Below are positions 44,737-54,096 of a stretch of DNA of 64,000 bases, in pieces. The translations under genes and the position numbers were made by a program. Within the stretch, counting starts at the first letter, position 1; each line of letters begins with the position of its first letter. The stretch spans positions 62,001 through 126,000 of the forward strand of contig JALQWG010000001.1 of NCBI GenBank assembly GCA_023260135.1. Reading direction: 5' to 3'. This DNA comes from Candidatus Altimarinota bacterium. GTDB taxonomy: Bacteria; Patescibacteriota; Gracilibacteria; BD1-5; UBA2023. The notes beneath the pieces were generated by a model. It saw only the letters and a program-made list of their open reading frames with translations, had not been told where the DNA came from and searched no databases.

Positions 44737-46197
44737 TTATCTCCACCATGGAATATCTTCTTCGACAGGGGGCGAGCTTGAACCTTCATTTTCTTTGTTT
44801 TCCTGGATTGATTCGAGAAGTTTTTTTGACTCTATGAACTGTATATAATTCTCTGCCTCGCGGGCAAAGTCTGCATCCTCATCGAGTGCATATACCTCAC
44901 GAAATATCTGAAGTGCACCATCAGTATTGCCACTATCGAGCATGAGGATGGCCTGCTCCAGACGTACTACGGGAGATTCGAGAACACTCGGAGGTAGTGT
45001 TGCGAGATAGGCTGTAGCATCAGCTGATTTTCAGACCATTCTAGAGGCAGTGATGTAGAGTGCGGCGATCATAGCAGAATCTGGGTATTTTTTTATAGCG
45101 TTTCATGCCCAGACATATGCCTTGAGATTTTCACCATTCTGGAGTGCGAGTGAGATAGCAACAGCATTGTCAGATTCTGTGACGTCTTTTTCCTCGAGGA
45201 GATATGCAAGAACCTGCATCATTCACTTGATATTCTCGAGACGAGAGTAGCTGTATGCGAGCTTGCGCTCTATATCTATCTTGGAATCATATCAGGCAAA
45301 TATAGCATTATTGTAGTAGAGGTTGGCTGTGGCATAGTCATGTTCAGCGAAGTATATATCTCCAAGCTTGATGATGATCTCAGTATCTTTTGGAGTCCTC
45401 TCGAGGACAGAGAGGAGGACTTTTTTTGCCTCTGTATAGTTTCCTATCTCATAGAGGGAGAATCAGAGGAGCTTCTCTACTGGAACATAATCATCTCTAC
45501 GCGTGAGTATCTCTCGAGTAAGGAGCGTTACCGCACGATATGCACGATATTCATAGAGTTTTGTGGCAACGAGAGCATTGCGGTAGTCGTAGTCAGGTGA
45601 GACTTTTGCTGCGTCGAGTATGATACCCCTGAGAGTATTTACACGTTCGCTTGGCCCAGCATAGGACTCTATTTTTACTATACAGTTATGGATTCCAGTA
45701 TGACACGTATCTACAATATGATAAAAATCCCGCTCACCGAGATCAAGAGCAATCTGTGCAAGTTGCCCCATACGGTCGAGTTGTGTCTCATCAAAAAATA
45801 AGGCCGTCAAAAGCTCATCTCGTTCTGCATCTGTGAGCTCTCAGATAGGTGTACGGATATATTGCGAATATGCATTCTTCCAGTCTCGCTTCTGGTAGTA
45901 GGCGTGTCAGAGTTTTTTGGCGAGTATGACATCATCTGGGAGTCTCTCAACTGCCTGGAGATAGTATGTGAGTGCTTCCTCTGGATTGTTCGAGAGAGTA
46001 TAATAGTCACCCTTGCGGATAGTATCGAGTTCCTTGCGTCGTTCGCGGATGAGTTCTATTCTCTCTGCATCTGTGAGTTTATCTGGGAGCTGCTCACCAG
46101 AGGCGAGAGAACCTGAGTCAGTCATCGACTTTTCTCACACCAGACTACATGCGGACAAGAGGAAAATAGAGAGAAAAATAACAAAAAAGATCTTCAT
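44737..46197 (-). CDS. TPR-repeat lipoprotein
   Basis: A 486-residue protein with a lipoprotein signal (FVIFLSIFLLSAC, lipobox Cys at 17). It is then all-helical with many tetratricopeptide repeats, for example NPEEALTYYLQAVERLPDD, DYATANLYYNNAIFAG and NTDGALQIFREVYALDED. TPR lipoproteins usually serve as scaffolds for envelope complexes. Six or seven TGA codons are Gly. It has a strong promoter divergent from queA. Confidence 0.85.
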
Positions 46198-46216
46198 AAA
46201 AATATTTATGCTTCCT

Positions 46217-46244
46217 ATAATAGGGAAAGCAAGCCCTGGAGCAA
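46217..46244 (-). promoter_or_regulatory. Promoter of the TPR lipoprotein-sufS unit
   Basis: TTGCTC and TATTAT on the minus strand, 16 nt apart, 20 nt upstream of the ATG. Confidence 0.6.
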
Positions 46245-46264
46245 GGAGAAAAATCGAGAAAGTA

Positions 46265-46292
46265 TTGACGTCAAGATGAGTTGTCGTATACT
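46265..46292 (+). promoter_or_regulatory. Promoter of queA
   Basis: TTGACG at 46265-46270 and TATACT at 46287-46292 with a 16-nt spacer. The ATG starts 9 nt after the -10 box, so the queA mRNA should be leaderless. Confidence 0.65.
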
Positions 46293-46300
46293 TCGCCACC

Positions 46301-47455
46301 ATGTACAAGAAAAGTGACTATACATATACGCTCCCTGATGAACTCATAGCAGAGCACGCCATACAACCGCATCATGATGCGAGACTCATGGTTATAGACA
46401 AGAATTCCGGTATTATTACCTCTGAGACAACATTTTGGAATATAGATACCCATCTCGGAGATGATAGAGTTATATTTTTTAACAATTCTCGAGTACTTCG
46501 TGCACGTGTACGTCTCTCAGGGGTATACATAACTCGCAAGGATGGATCAACAGGAATAATAGATGACGGTGAGATATTCTATCTGAAGACACTCGACACT
46601 CATACTATCGAGGCACTCGTTCGTCCTGGTAACAAGTTCCGAGAGTGAACAACGATACAAGTAGGTGATACGAAGGTTCGCGTGAAGGGCATGACCGACA
46701 CTGGTCGGATACTCGAGATCGAGGGGAATACATCAATATATGAGTTTCTTGAACAATACGGATCACTTCCCCTACCTCCCTATATCGAATACAGCGAGGA
46801 AAAAGAAAAAGACTATCAAACGAGTTTTGCAAGCCAAGATGGATCTGTTGCCGCACCAACAGCATCGCTCCACTTCACGAGAGAACTCATGGAAAAGTTA
46901 GCAATCCCCAAGGAATACCTCACACTGCATGTATGACTTGGGACATTCAAGTGACTCGATACAGATGACATACGAGAATACGCCATACACCGAGAGGCAG
47001 CTACTGTGAATCGAGAGATATTTGCAAAGATATGCGAATACAAAACTGAATGAAAAAGAATTGTCGCCGTTGGAACAACCGCATGTCGAACGCTCGAATC
47101 ACTCCCGAGCCTCTGGTCAGTTCTCCCTAGAGAAACCCAAGAGTCGTATGATGCAAATATTCGCGAATACTGGAATACACTCTCTAGAGAGAGGAGAAAT
47201 AATGATTGGATATACAATGTACGTGTACTTGGAGGGGAGATATATTTTGAAACAGAGATATATATTGTTCCTGGACATCAGTTCCTCGTGATGGATGATC
47301 TCGTGACCAATTTTCACCTCGGAGAGTCATCACTCCTCGTCCTGGTGAGTGCATTCCTCGGATATGAAGAGACCATGAATATATACCGATATGCCATAGA
47401 AAAAAGATACAGATTCTATAGTTTCTGAGATGGAATGTATATACGATGAAAATAA
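46301..47455 (+). CDS. queA: S-adenosylmethionine:tRNA ribosyltransferase-isomerase QueA
   Basis: A 384-residue enzyme of queuosine synthesis that adds the epoxyqueuosine ring to preQ1 at tRNA position 34. Family blocks include [21 protein letters not shown] at the N-terminus, [29 protein letters not shown] and [17 protein letters not shown]. The TGA codons fall on conserved Gly, as in HVGLGTFKGLD and YSFGDGMYIRG. The second of the last TGAs extends the frame to a TAA at 47453. No other queuosine gene is nearby. Confidence 0.94.
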
Positions 47456-47533
47456 CAGATATGCAAGTCTCTTTTCTTGCAGATTTATCCCCTTTTCATA
47501 CAATAGTTTGCGTTATATTTTTTCTATTTTTCT

Positions 47534-48148
47534 ATGAAAAAACTCATTCTCCTCCCACTCGTTCTCCTCATCAGTTCATGTACTCTCGGATCATGAGATA
47601 CGAACATGACCTCAACCGACTCAACCTCAGGATCAAAATACGAGATAGAGCTCAAGCAAGCATCATCAAAAATCAAAGACTCAGAAGAATTCAAGTCATG
47701 TATGGATATGAATGTTCCTATGTGTGTGCAGAGTGCCTGAATGCAACTTGCTCAAAAAGAAAAATCAACAGAATTCTGTAAAGAACTCACAACCCCTGAC
47801 CAACAAGCTGCATGCGTATTTACTATAACTGTTGTTAATGCTGAAGAAAAATGAGACAAGGCTGCATGTGGAGTACTCACAGGAGACTATCTCACCCAGT
47901 GTGAAAAGAGTATCATCAAGAGCCAGGCAATCAAGATGAAAAAGCCAGAACTCTGCAAGGATATAACAACAAGACAAGAAGGTATCGATAATTCTCAGGA
48001 CGAATGTATGCTCAGTGCCATAATCTCAAATACTGAAGCAAACCCTAATACATGTACTCAGATAGCAGATGAGTCGATTCGCAAGATGTGTACAGACATG
48101 GTAACATCTCGTGCATCTCTACAAACTGAGTCAGTCGTTACACCATAA
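47534..48148 (+). CDS. Cysteine-rich lipoprotein, 204 residues
   Basis: Starts MKKLILLPLVLLISSCTLGS with a clear lipobox (Cys16). The mature part has about ten further cysteines spaced in pairs (FKSCMDMNVPMC, ELCKDIT, DECMLS, NTCTQI, RKMCTDM), suggesting disulfide-linked helical repeats. Three TGA codons are Gly. It is 12 nt upstream of galU and likely co-transcribed. Function unknown. Confidence 0.75.
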
Positions 48149-48160
48149 TTTCCACATAAC

Positions 48161-49048
48161 ATGAACCATACAGTACGTAAGTGTATTATTCCTGCTGCAG
48201 GATTCGGGACTCGATTCCTCCCTGCTACCAAGGCACAACCAAAAGAAATGCTCCCAATCGTCGATAAGCCTGTAATCCAGTACCTCGTAGAAGAAGCTGT
48301 CAGTGCTGGTATCACCGATATCATGATAGTCACTGGCCGAGGAAAACAAGCAATTGAAAATCATTTTGATGCTTCATTTGAACTCGAGAAAACCCTCGTA
48401 GAAAAATGAAAAACTAAAGAACTCGCACTCGTAGAAACAGTATCCAATCTCGCTCGTATAGCATACGTCAGACAACCCGTCCCTCGTGGTGATGGAGATG
48501 CTCTCCTCCGTGCCCGCGCATGGATCGGTAACGAACCATGCCTCGTACTCTTCGGTGATGATCTCATCCGTGGAGAGAAGAGTGGTGCAGAACAGCTCGT
48601 AGCTGCGTTTTCGAGTGAAGGTGCCCCTATCATAGCTCTGGAACGCGTCGCTGATAAGCGTGTGAGTTCGTATGGTATAGTCGAATCATCAGAATCCAAG
48701 TGAGAACTTCATCGTGTATCGAGATTCCTCGAGAAGCCAAAACCAGAAGAGACTCCATCTCGTCTCTGAGTTATCGGAAAATATATCATCACACCAGAGG
48801 TATTTGACTACCTCGAACAATGAGGATGAACAGCGAGCAAGGATGGCGAGATACGCCTCGCTGATGCATTTGAACGGATGGTTGCCGATGGGTGAACTAT
48901 CTATGGACTTGAGATGTCTGGCGACAGATATGATACAGGTGATAAGTTCGGATTCATCAAGGCCACTATCGACTACGCACTCGCACGCGATGATCTCGGG
49001 GATCAGGTACGTGACTTTCTCAAAAAACGAGTATCCACATTCGAATAA
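48161..49048 (+). CDS. galU: UTP--glucose-1-phosphate uridylyltransferase
   Basis: A 295-residue nucleotidyltransferase that makes UDP-glucose for surface polysaccharides. It has [20 protein letters not shown] (nucleotide-binding loop), [15 protein letters not shown], and [17 protein letters not shown] and the C-terminal [14 protein letters not shown] block match GalU. TGA supplies Gly at LVEKGKT, SKGELHR and EQGGGTASK. Length is normal. Confidence 0.95.
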
Positions 49049-49049
49049 A

Positions 49050-49079
49050 AAAACCTCCAGACTCGTCTGGAGGTTTTTT
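49050..49079. terminator. Bidirectional rho-independent terminator between galU and secF
   Basis: AACCTCCAG and CTGGAGGTT with a 6-nt loop and T runs on both strands. Confidence 0.85.
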
Positions 49080-49088
49080 AGATATATA

Positions 49089-50057
49089 TTATTTCTTGCC
49101 AGTGATATCCACGAGAAGTGGTGAAGCAAGACAGACTGATGAATACGTACCAACGAGTCCACCATAGATGAGTGCGAGAGTAAATCCGCGGAGACTATCA
49201 GGACCGAAGAAGAACATCGCTACAAGAACTATAATTACTGTCATAGAGGTGAATATAGAACGGCGCATCGTGTCATGGATTGATTTATCGATAATAGCCG
49301 AAAAGCTTGTCTTGCTATTGGACTCAAGATTGGAACGAATACGATCCATTACGACAATAGTATCGTTGATCGAGTAACCGAGAATTGTAAGCATCGCGGT
49401 GAGAAAAAATGTATCAATCTTGAATTCCGGAAAGAAAAATGATGTCAAAACATAGAGTCCAAAGGCCACAATTACGTCATGAGCAAGTGAAGCACCAGTA
49501 ACAAGAGCAAAAGGCCAAGAAGACATCCCTGCGATAGATCCAGAGAAGGCGTACATGATATATACTGAGATGGCAATAATAGTAATACCAAGCGTGAGGA
49601 ATCCGGATTTTTTGATATAGCTTCCAAATGATGCACCAATATTCACATACTTACTCTGTGTGACTTCAGCATCGGTGATTTTTGTATACTCTGTATCGAG
49701 TGCCGTGACAAATGCTGTCTTTGCAGACTCTACGACATCGAGAGGTATACCTTCCTCATTGATACCAGCCTCTACAACAAACTTATCAGTACCGGATACT
49801 CGATATACGAAGGCATCTGTTATGACTTTCTTTGCATCATCTGTGAGGGTTGCACGAGCTGCCTCAAGGACAGAGGTACGAGTATTCTCGATGATAGCAT
49901 CCACACTTCATCCAGAGACACTATACTCTACCTGTATACCACCAGTCATATCGATACCGAGATTGAGACGGGTGAAAAATGGAGAGAGGAGTGATCCCAC
50001 CATGAGTACGAGGGCGATTGCATAGAATGTATATCTATTTTTGACAAATGAAAACAT
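49089..50057 (-). CDS. secF: Protein translocase subunit SecF
   Basis: A 322-residue membrane protein of the SecDF complex, which uses the proton gradient to pull exported proteins through SecYEG. The first helix is followed by LGIDMTGGIQVEYS (the SecD/F signature) and then a periplasmic loop. The last five helices contain SINDTIVVMDRIR and YGGLVGTYSS. One TGA joins VSG-GSVDAII, which would otherwise split the gene. No secD is adjacent in the window; upstream is a divergent gene with its own promoter. Confidence 0.94.
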
Positions 50058-50144
50058 GAGGAAAGAGTTAAAAGTTAAAGGGAAAAGGCTTAGTATTTCA
50101 AAAGAGAAATAATAAAAACTTTTATACTTCAGAATTACGCTCAA

Positions 50145-50172
50145 TTTATACGAGGAAGCTCTCAAAAGTCAA
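50145..50172 (-). promoter_or_regulatory. Promoter of secF
   Basis: TTGACT and TATAAA on the minus strand with a 16-nt spacer. Confidence 0.62.
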
Positions 50173-50192
50173 AAGAAATTCTCCCGTTTTGC

Positions 50193-50221
50193 TTGCGGAT
50201 TATCATGCGTTAGGATATACT
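50193..50221 (+). promoter_or_regulatory. Promoter of the PrgI-like gene
   Basis: TTGCGG at 50193-50198 and TATACT at 50216-50221 (17-nt spacer). The ATG starts 7 nt after the -10 box. Confidence 0.5.
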
Positions 50222-50228
50222 AGAGTTC

Positions 50229-50651
50229 ATGCAATACAAGATTCCAATACAAATAGAAAATGAAGACCCTATAGTCCTCTGACTCTCTATCAGACAACTC
50301 ACCATCATGATGATGTGGGGTGGCGTTGCGTATGGTGTATTCAAGACACTCGAACCCAATCTCTGAGCGAAGGGGGCATTTGCGTTTGCACTTCCATTTG
50401 CGATAACTGGTATCGTCATCGCACTCGTAAAAGTCGCTGAGATGACTTTTCTTCCTTTTGTACTGAATTTTTTTCGTCTGAGACTCAATTCCAAGGAGAG
50501 AAAATGGTCTATGGGATGCGATAGCTACTCTGATATGGAAATCTGATATCTCACCCTCACTACCGCTCGCGCCCCTGCAGAAGCAAACAAATCCCTCGAA
50601 TCCGTATTCAGTGAAAATACCGATATCCAAGATAAAATCGGAAAACTCTAA
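50229..50651 (+). CDS. PrgI-family type IV secretion-like membrane protein
   Basis: A 140-residue protein starting MQYKIPIQIENEDPIVLGLS with two hydrophobic segments (about 25-44 and 54-75) and a charged C-terminal part. This is the layout of PrgI proteins, the small inner-membrane partners encoded just before VirB4-type ATPases in Gram-positive and Patescibacterial secretion systems. Three TGA codons are Gly (VLGLS, NLGAKG, EIGYLT). The next gene, 8 nt on, fits that order. Confidence 0.75.
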
Positions 50652-50659
50652 AATATTTT

Positions 50660-51385
50660 ATGGCAGACAAAACTACTACATCCGTAAAAGCTGGGAAAAA
50701 ACCAGCAAAAGATTCGAGTTCACAGAGATATCTCCCATTCTCTGAAATCAGAGACAATCTCATTATCATGAAGGATGGATCATCTCGTATGGTTTTACGT
50801 GTTCATGCTCTGAACTTTAACCTCAAAAGTACCGAAGAACAAGACGCAATCCTCATGAGTTACCAACGTTTTTTGAATTCGCTCAATTTTCCTATACAGA
50901 TCATCGTACGTTCACTCAAGGTAGATATCGAAGCCTACATCAATAGACTCAAAAATATCGCCCTCAAACAAGAAAATACCCTCCTCCAAGAACAGACGTA
51001 CAGATATGTCGACTTCCTCACGAATCTCATCGACCTCGCTCAGATCATGAAGAAGGAGTTTTACATCATCGTCCCTTTTGATTTTGAGAACAATGAGAGC
51101 ATCAAGAAAACCGATGTATTTGGTGTTTTTAAATCATTCTGGGCGGCACTCTCGCAAGAAGAATCAGTAGCAGATATCCGTGCCAATCGTGTACGAGTCG
51201 AAAAACTCAAAAAATGAAACTACGACAGACTCTCGACGGTGAAGATGGCACTCGACGGTATCGGACTCAAGGGTGAACCCCTCGAAAAAGAAGAGATCAT
51301 CAAACTTCTCTATAACTACTATAATCCCCGGCTTAAGACAGAAAATATTCTCAAAACAGATACTGATAATATCAATCTCGGATAA
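50660..51385 (+). CDS. VirB4/TraC N-terminal-domain-like protein
   Basis: A 241-residue soluble protein starting MADKTTTSVKAGKKPAKDSS. The part from RYLPFSEIRDNLIIMKDGSS to SLNFPIQIIVRSLKVD resembles the N-terminal domain of VirB4/TraC-type secretion proteins in Patescibacteria, where this domain is often a separate gene. The Walker ATPase domain is absent and no ATPase gene follows. One TGA is Gly (KKGNYDR). It probably forms a complex with PrgI and an ATPase encoded elsewhere. Confidence 0.72.
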
Positions 51386-51444
51386 AAGCTCCAAAAAGAG
51401 CAATAAAAAATTGCTCATTTTCATTGTTAATTCTCCTTATTCTC

Positions 51445-51882
51445 ATGTCTCAACAACTTCCCTCCGCTGGTCATATTATCTGTCGTCATGGTTCACATGT
51501 ACTCATCATACGACGATCCCATGACCTCGATACTTGGCCTGGATTTTGGTCTTTTCCTGGAGGAAAAATCGAAGATTGAGAATTCCTCCGAGAATGAGCT
51601 ATCCGTGAGACGCTCGAGGAAGTATGAGTGCGTGTATCACAAGATGATATAGTAGAGAATATATTTGTCGAAACCCGTACCGTGCAATGAGTGAAGTTGT
51701 ATTATTTTTGAGTGACTGAGAACTGGGAAAATATGCCAGAAAATATCGAGGAAGACAAGCATACTGATATGATCTGGTGTAATATGGATGAACTCCCATC
51801 ACCATTCGTTCCGCATCACCTCTGTGCTATCGATTGCCTAAAAAGCGGAAATACATATACTGAGCTCGATGTCGCACCATAA
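51445..51882 (+). CDS. NUDIX hydrolase
   Basis: A 145-residue pyrophosphohydrolase acting on nucleoside diphosphates linked to another moiety. The NUDIX box begins GKIEDGEFLREGAIRE and continues TLEEVGV, matching Gx5Ex7REUxEExGU. Three TGA codons encode Gly inside this box, including the essential G after EEV, and three more occur elsewhere (QGVK, FGVTE). WSFPGGKIEDGE gives the usual approach strand. It is upstream of rnr. Substrate unknown. Confidence 0.92.
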
Positions 51883-51918
51883 GCAATCGAATTTCATCTC
51901 TGGAATACTCCATTTTTC

Positions 51919-53929
51919 ATGAAAAAAGATTCTCCTCAAGTCTGGGGAGAATTCGTATTTTGTGCGTTTTTGACGAGGAGAAAACGAGTATATTCACGGT
52001 GACAAGGTCCGTGCACGTATCAAGACATGACGAACATGACCGCTCCAGGAAGTCGAGATAGTCTCCCTCGAGTCACGCAGTCGTGAGATACTCATAGCAG
52101 AGTATCATGAAACAAATGAGGAAAGGATCCTCTCTATCATACGAGAGTTCGGAAAACTCAAGCTCCACTATAGATGAGAAAAGGGTTATGAAAATGGAAC
52201 ACTGCTTCTCATACGAATCAGACAAGGTGGGGAACCGCAGATACTCTCTGTATTTGCCTCGGGGGATACATTCGACCGAGAAGAGAAAGTATTATTTTAT
52301 ACTGCAGGGATAGACCTCACCTTCCCACAGAATGTACTCACAGAAGCACAAAAAATCCAAAAAGAAAAAGATGCAACGATACAGTACGTCACGAAAAAAA
52401 GGACAGATTTTCGCAATAAGTTCGTATTTACAATCGATGGGGCAGATGCCAAGGACCTCGATGACGCCATATCTATAGAACGAGATACTGATGGGAACTA
52501 TATACTCTGAGTCCATATTGCCGATGTAGCTGAGTATATACGCGAAGATTCGCATCTAGATAGAGAAGCTCTTGCTAGAGGAACATCGACATATACTCCA
52601 GGCAAGGTTGTGCCCATGCTCCCAGAGGAGATATCCAATGATCTCTGCAGTCTCCATCCTGGTGAGCCAAAACTCGTTCTCTCCTGTATCATGACAGTCG
52701 ATCGACATGGCATAGTGAAGAAAACGGAACTTGTCGAAGGAATCATCGAGAGTGCACACCGTGGAGTGTATGAGGAAATACAGAAAAAATACGAATGATC
52801 AATGATGAATGATGAATGAAAGGATATTTCCCGTCATCCTGACGATAGGAAGGATCCAGAGTTTCAGAAACCTGGATTCTTCGTTCCTCAGAATGACGAA
52901 ACCCCACAAACCCTGACAAATGCTATCTCCCTCTCCTACGAACTCTACAATATCCTCAAGAAAAGACGAAAAAAAGAAGGAAAAATAATATTCGAAGGCA
53001 GTGAGATGTATTTTGAATTCGGAGAAAAAACAGAAGGAAAAATCATCCCAAAAAATATAAAAAAACGAACTCGGGTCGAGGCACACATGCTCATCGAGGA
53101 ATTCATGGTACTCGCGAACGAAGAAGTAGCGAAGTGGTGTGAACGTATGGGTATTCCTTTTCTCTCGCGTATACATGGACTCCCTCCGTATAACTCTATA
53201 GAGACTATCAGGCAGATTATTGCAACTCATCCAATTCTCCCCCTTGTAGGGGGAGTGAGAGGGGGTACCCCACCTAGCCTCCCCTATAGGGGGAGGAACG
53301 AGCATAATAAGCAAGATAAAAATAAAAACCTCGAACCACATCATATCCGTGAGTTCCTCGACACACTGAATGATACCGATCTCTACAAATACTCTCGCCT
53401 TCTCTTGCCGAAAATGGCGAAGGCAGAATATCGTGATAAAAAACATCGACACTTCTGACTCGCGCTCGAGTATTATTCTCACTTCACCTCCCCGATTCGT
53501 CGCTATCCAGACCTCCAGATACACCGGATTATCAAGGAAAAAATCCAATGAAAACTCGATACAAAGAGGATACTCCACTATGGGAAAATACTCAAAAAAG
53601 TTGCTCGACACTGTAGTGAGCGAGAACGACTCACAGAGGATACAGAGAGAGCATTCGACTCACTCTATGCTATAAGGTACATGGCGAACCATGTTGGCGA
53701 GACATATGCAGGAAGGGTCTCTGGTATTGCTGAGTTCGCGTATTTTGTCGAGCTCGACAGTGGTGTCGAAGTGACTGTCTATCTCCCTCGATATGGTGGA
53801 CATAGGGTAGATGATGTAAGTGGAACTCTGACAGACAAATATGGTAGAACTATAGTAACTATCGGCGATACTCGAACAATAAAAATCACAGATGTACTCG
53901 AAAATGAGAGAAGAATAGTATGAGAATAG
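51919..53929 (+). CDS. rnr: RNase R/II family 3'-5' exoribonuclease, possibly frameshifted at its start
   Basis: A protein of about 668 residues. The RNB catalytic domain is clear: [16 protein letters not shown] with the four Asp, HIADVAEYI, then [14 protein letters not shown] near the C-terminus, followed by an S1 domain ([18 protein letters not shown]). The likely start ATG at 51919 is out of frame by one base: its run of six A would need five to give [14 protein letters not shown]. In-frame alternatives are GTG at 51962 or a non-standard start. Two dispersed repeats are embedded in frame (52833 and 53235), adding 45 or so non-conserved residues. About nine TGA codons are Gly. Confidence 0.85.
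52833..52900. repeat. Dispersed palindromic repeat, copy 3, inside rnr
   Basis: Begins GTCATCCTGACGATAGGAAG and ends CCTCAGAATGAC, so its ends are inverted. A central GGATCCAGAGTTTC is partly inverted by GAAACCTGGATTC. It lies wholly inside the rnr reading frame and is translated as [19 protein letters not shown]. Confidence 0.75.
53235..53296. repeat. CTCCCCCT/AGGGGGAG inverted-repeat element inside rnr
   Basis: CTCCCCCTTGTAGGGGGAG, then GAGGGGGTACCCC and CCTCCCCTATAGGGGGAGG form two palindromes. The element is G+C-rich against its surroundings and is read in frame as [20 protein letters not shown]. Confidence 0.75.
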
Positions 53930-53936
53930 TTTCTTT

Positions 53937-53964
53937 TTGACAATGTAGCCCTTTTCCATACTAT
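53937..53964 (+). promoter_or_regulatory. Promoter upstream of infB
   Basis: TTGACA at 53937-53942 and TACTAT at 53959-53964, 16 nt apart. A terminator-like hairpin lies 34 nt downstream, before infB. Confidence 0.6.
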
Positions 53965-53997
53965 ATCGGCACATTTTCGCATGAGTTCGTATGGACT

Positions 53998-54032
53998 CTC
54001 GTATTTTGATTATGTATGAAATACGAGTTTTT
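53998..54032 (+). terminator. Terminator or attenuator in the infB leader
   Basis: CTCGTATTT and AAATACGAG flank a 12-nt loop and are followed by TTTTT. It could end a small RNA of about 65 nt or control read-through into infB. Confidence 0.6.
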
Positions 54033-54096
54033 ATTGATATAGGAGCGGATAGAGTGTTATGAACTCTCCCCTCCCTCATGTATAACATTTTTCTTC

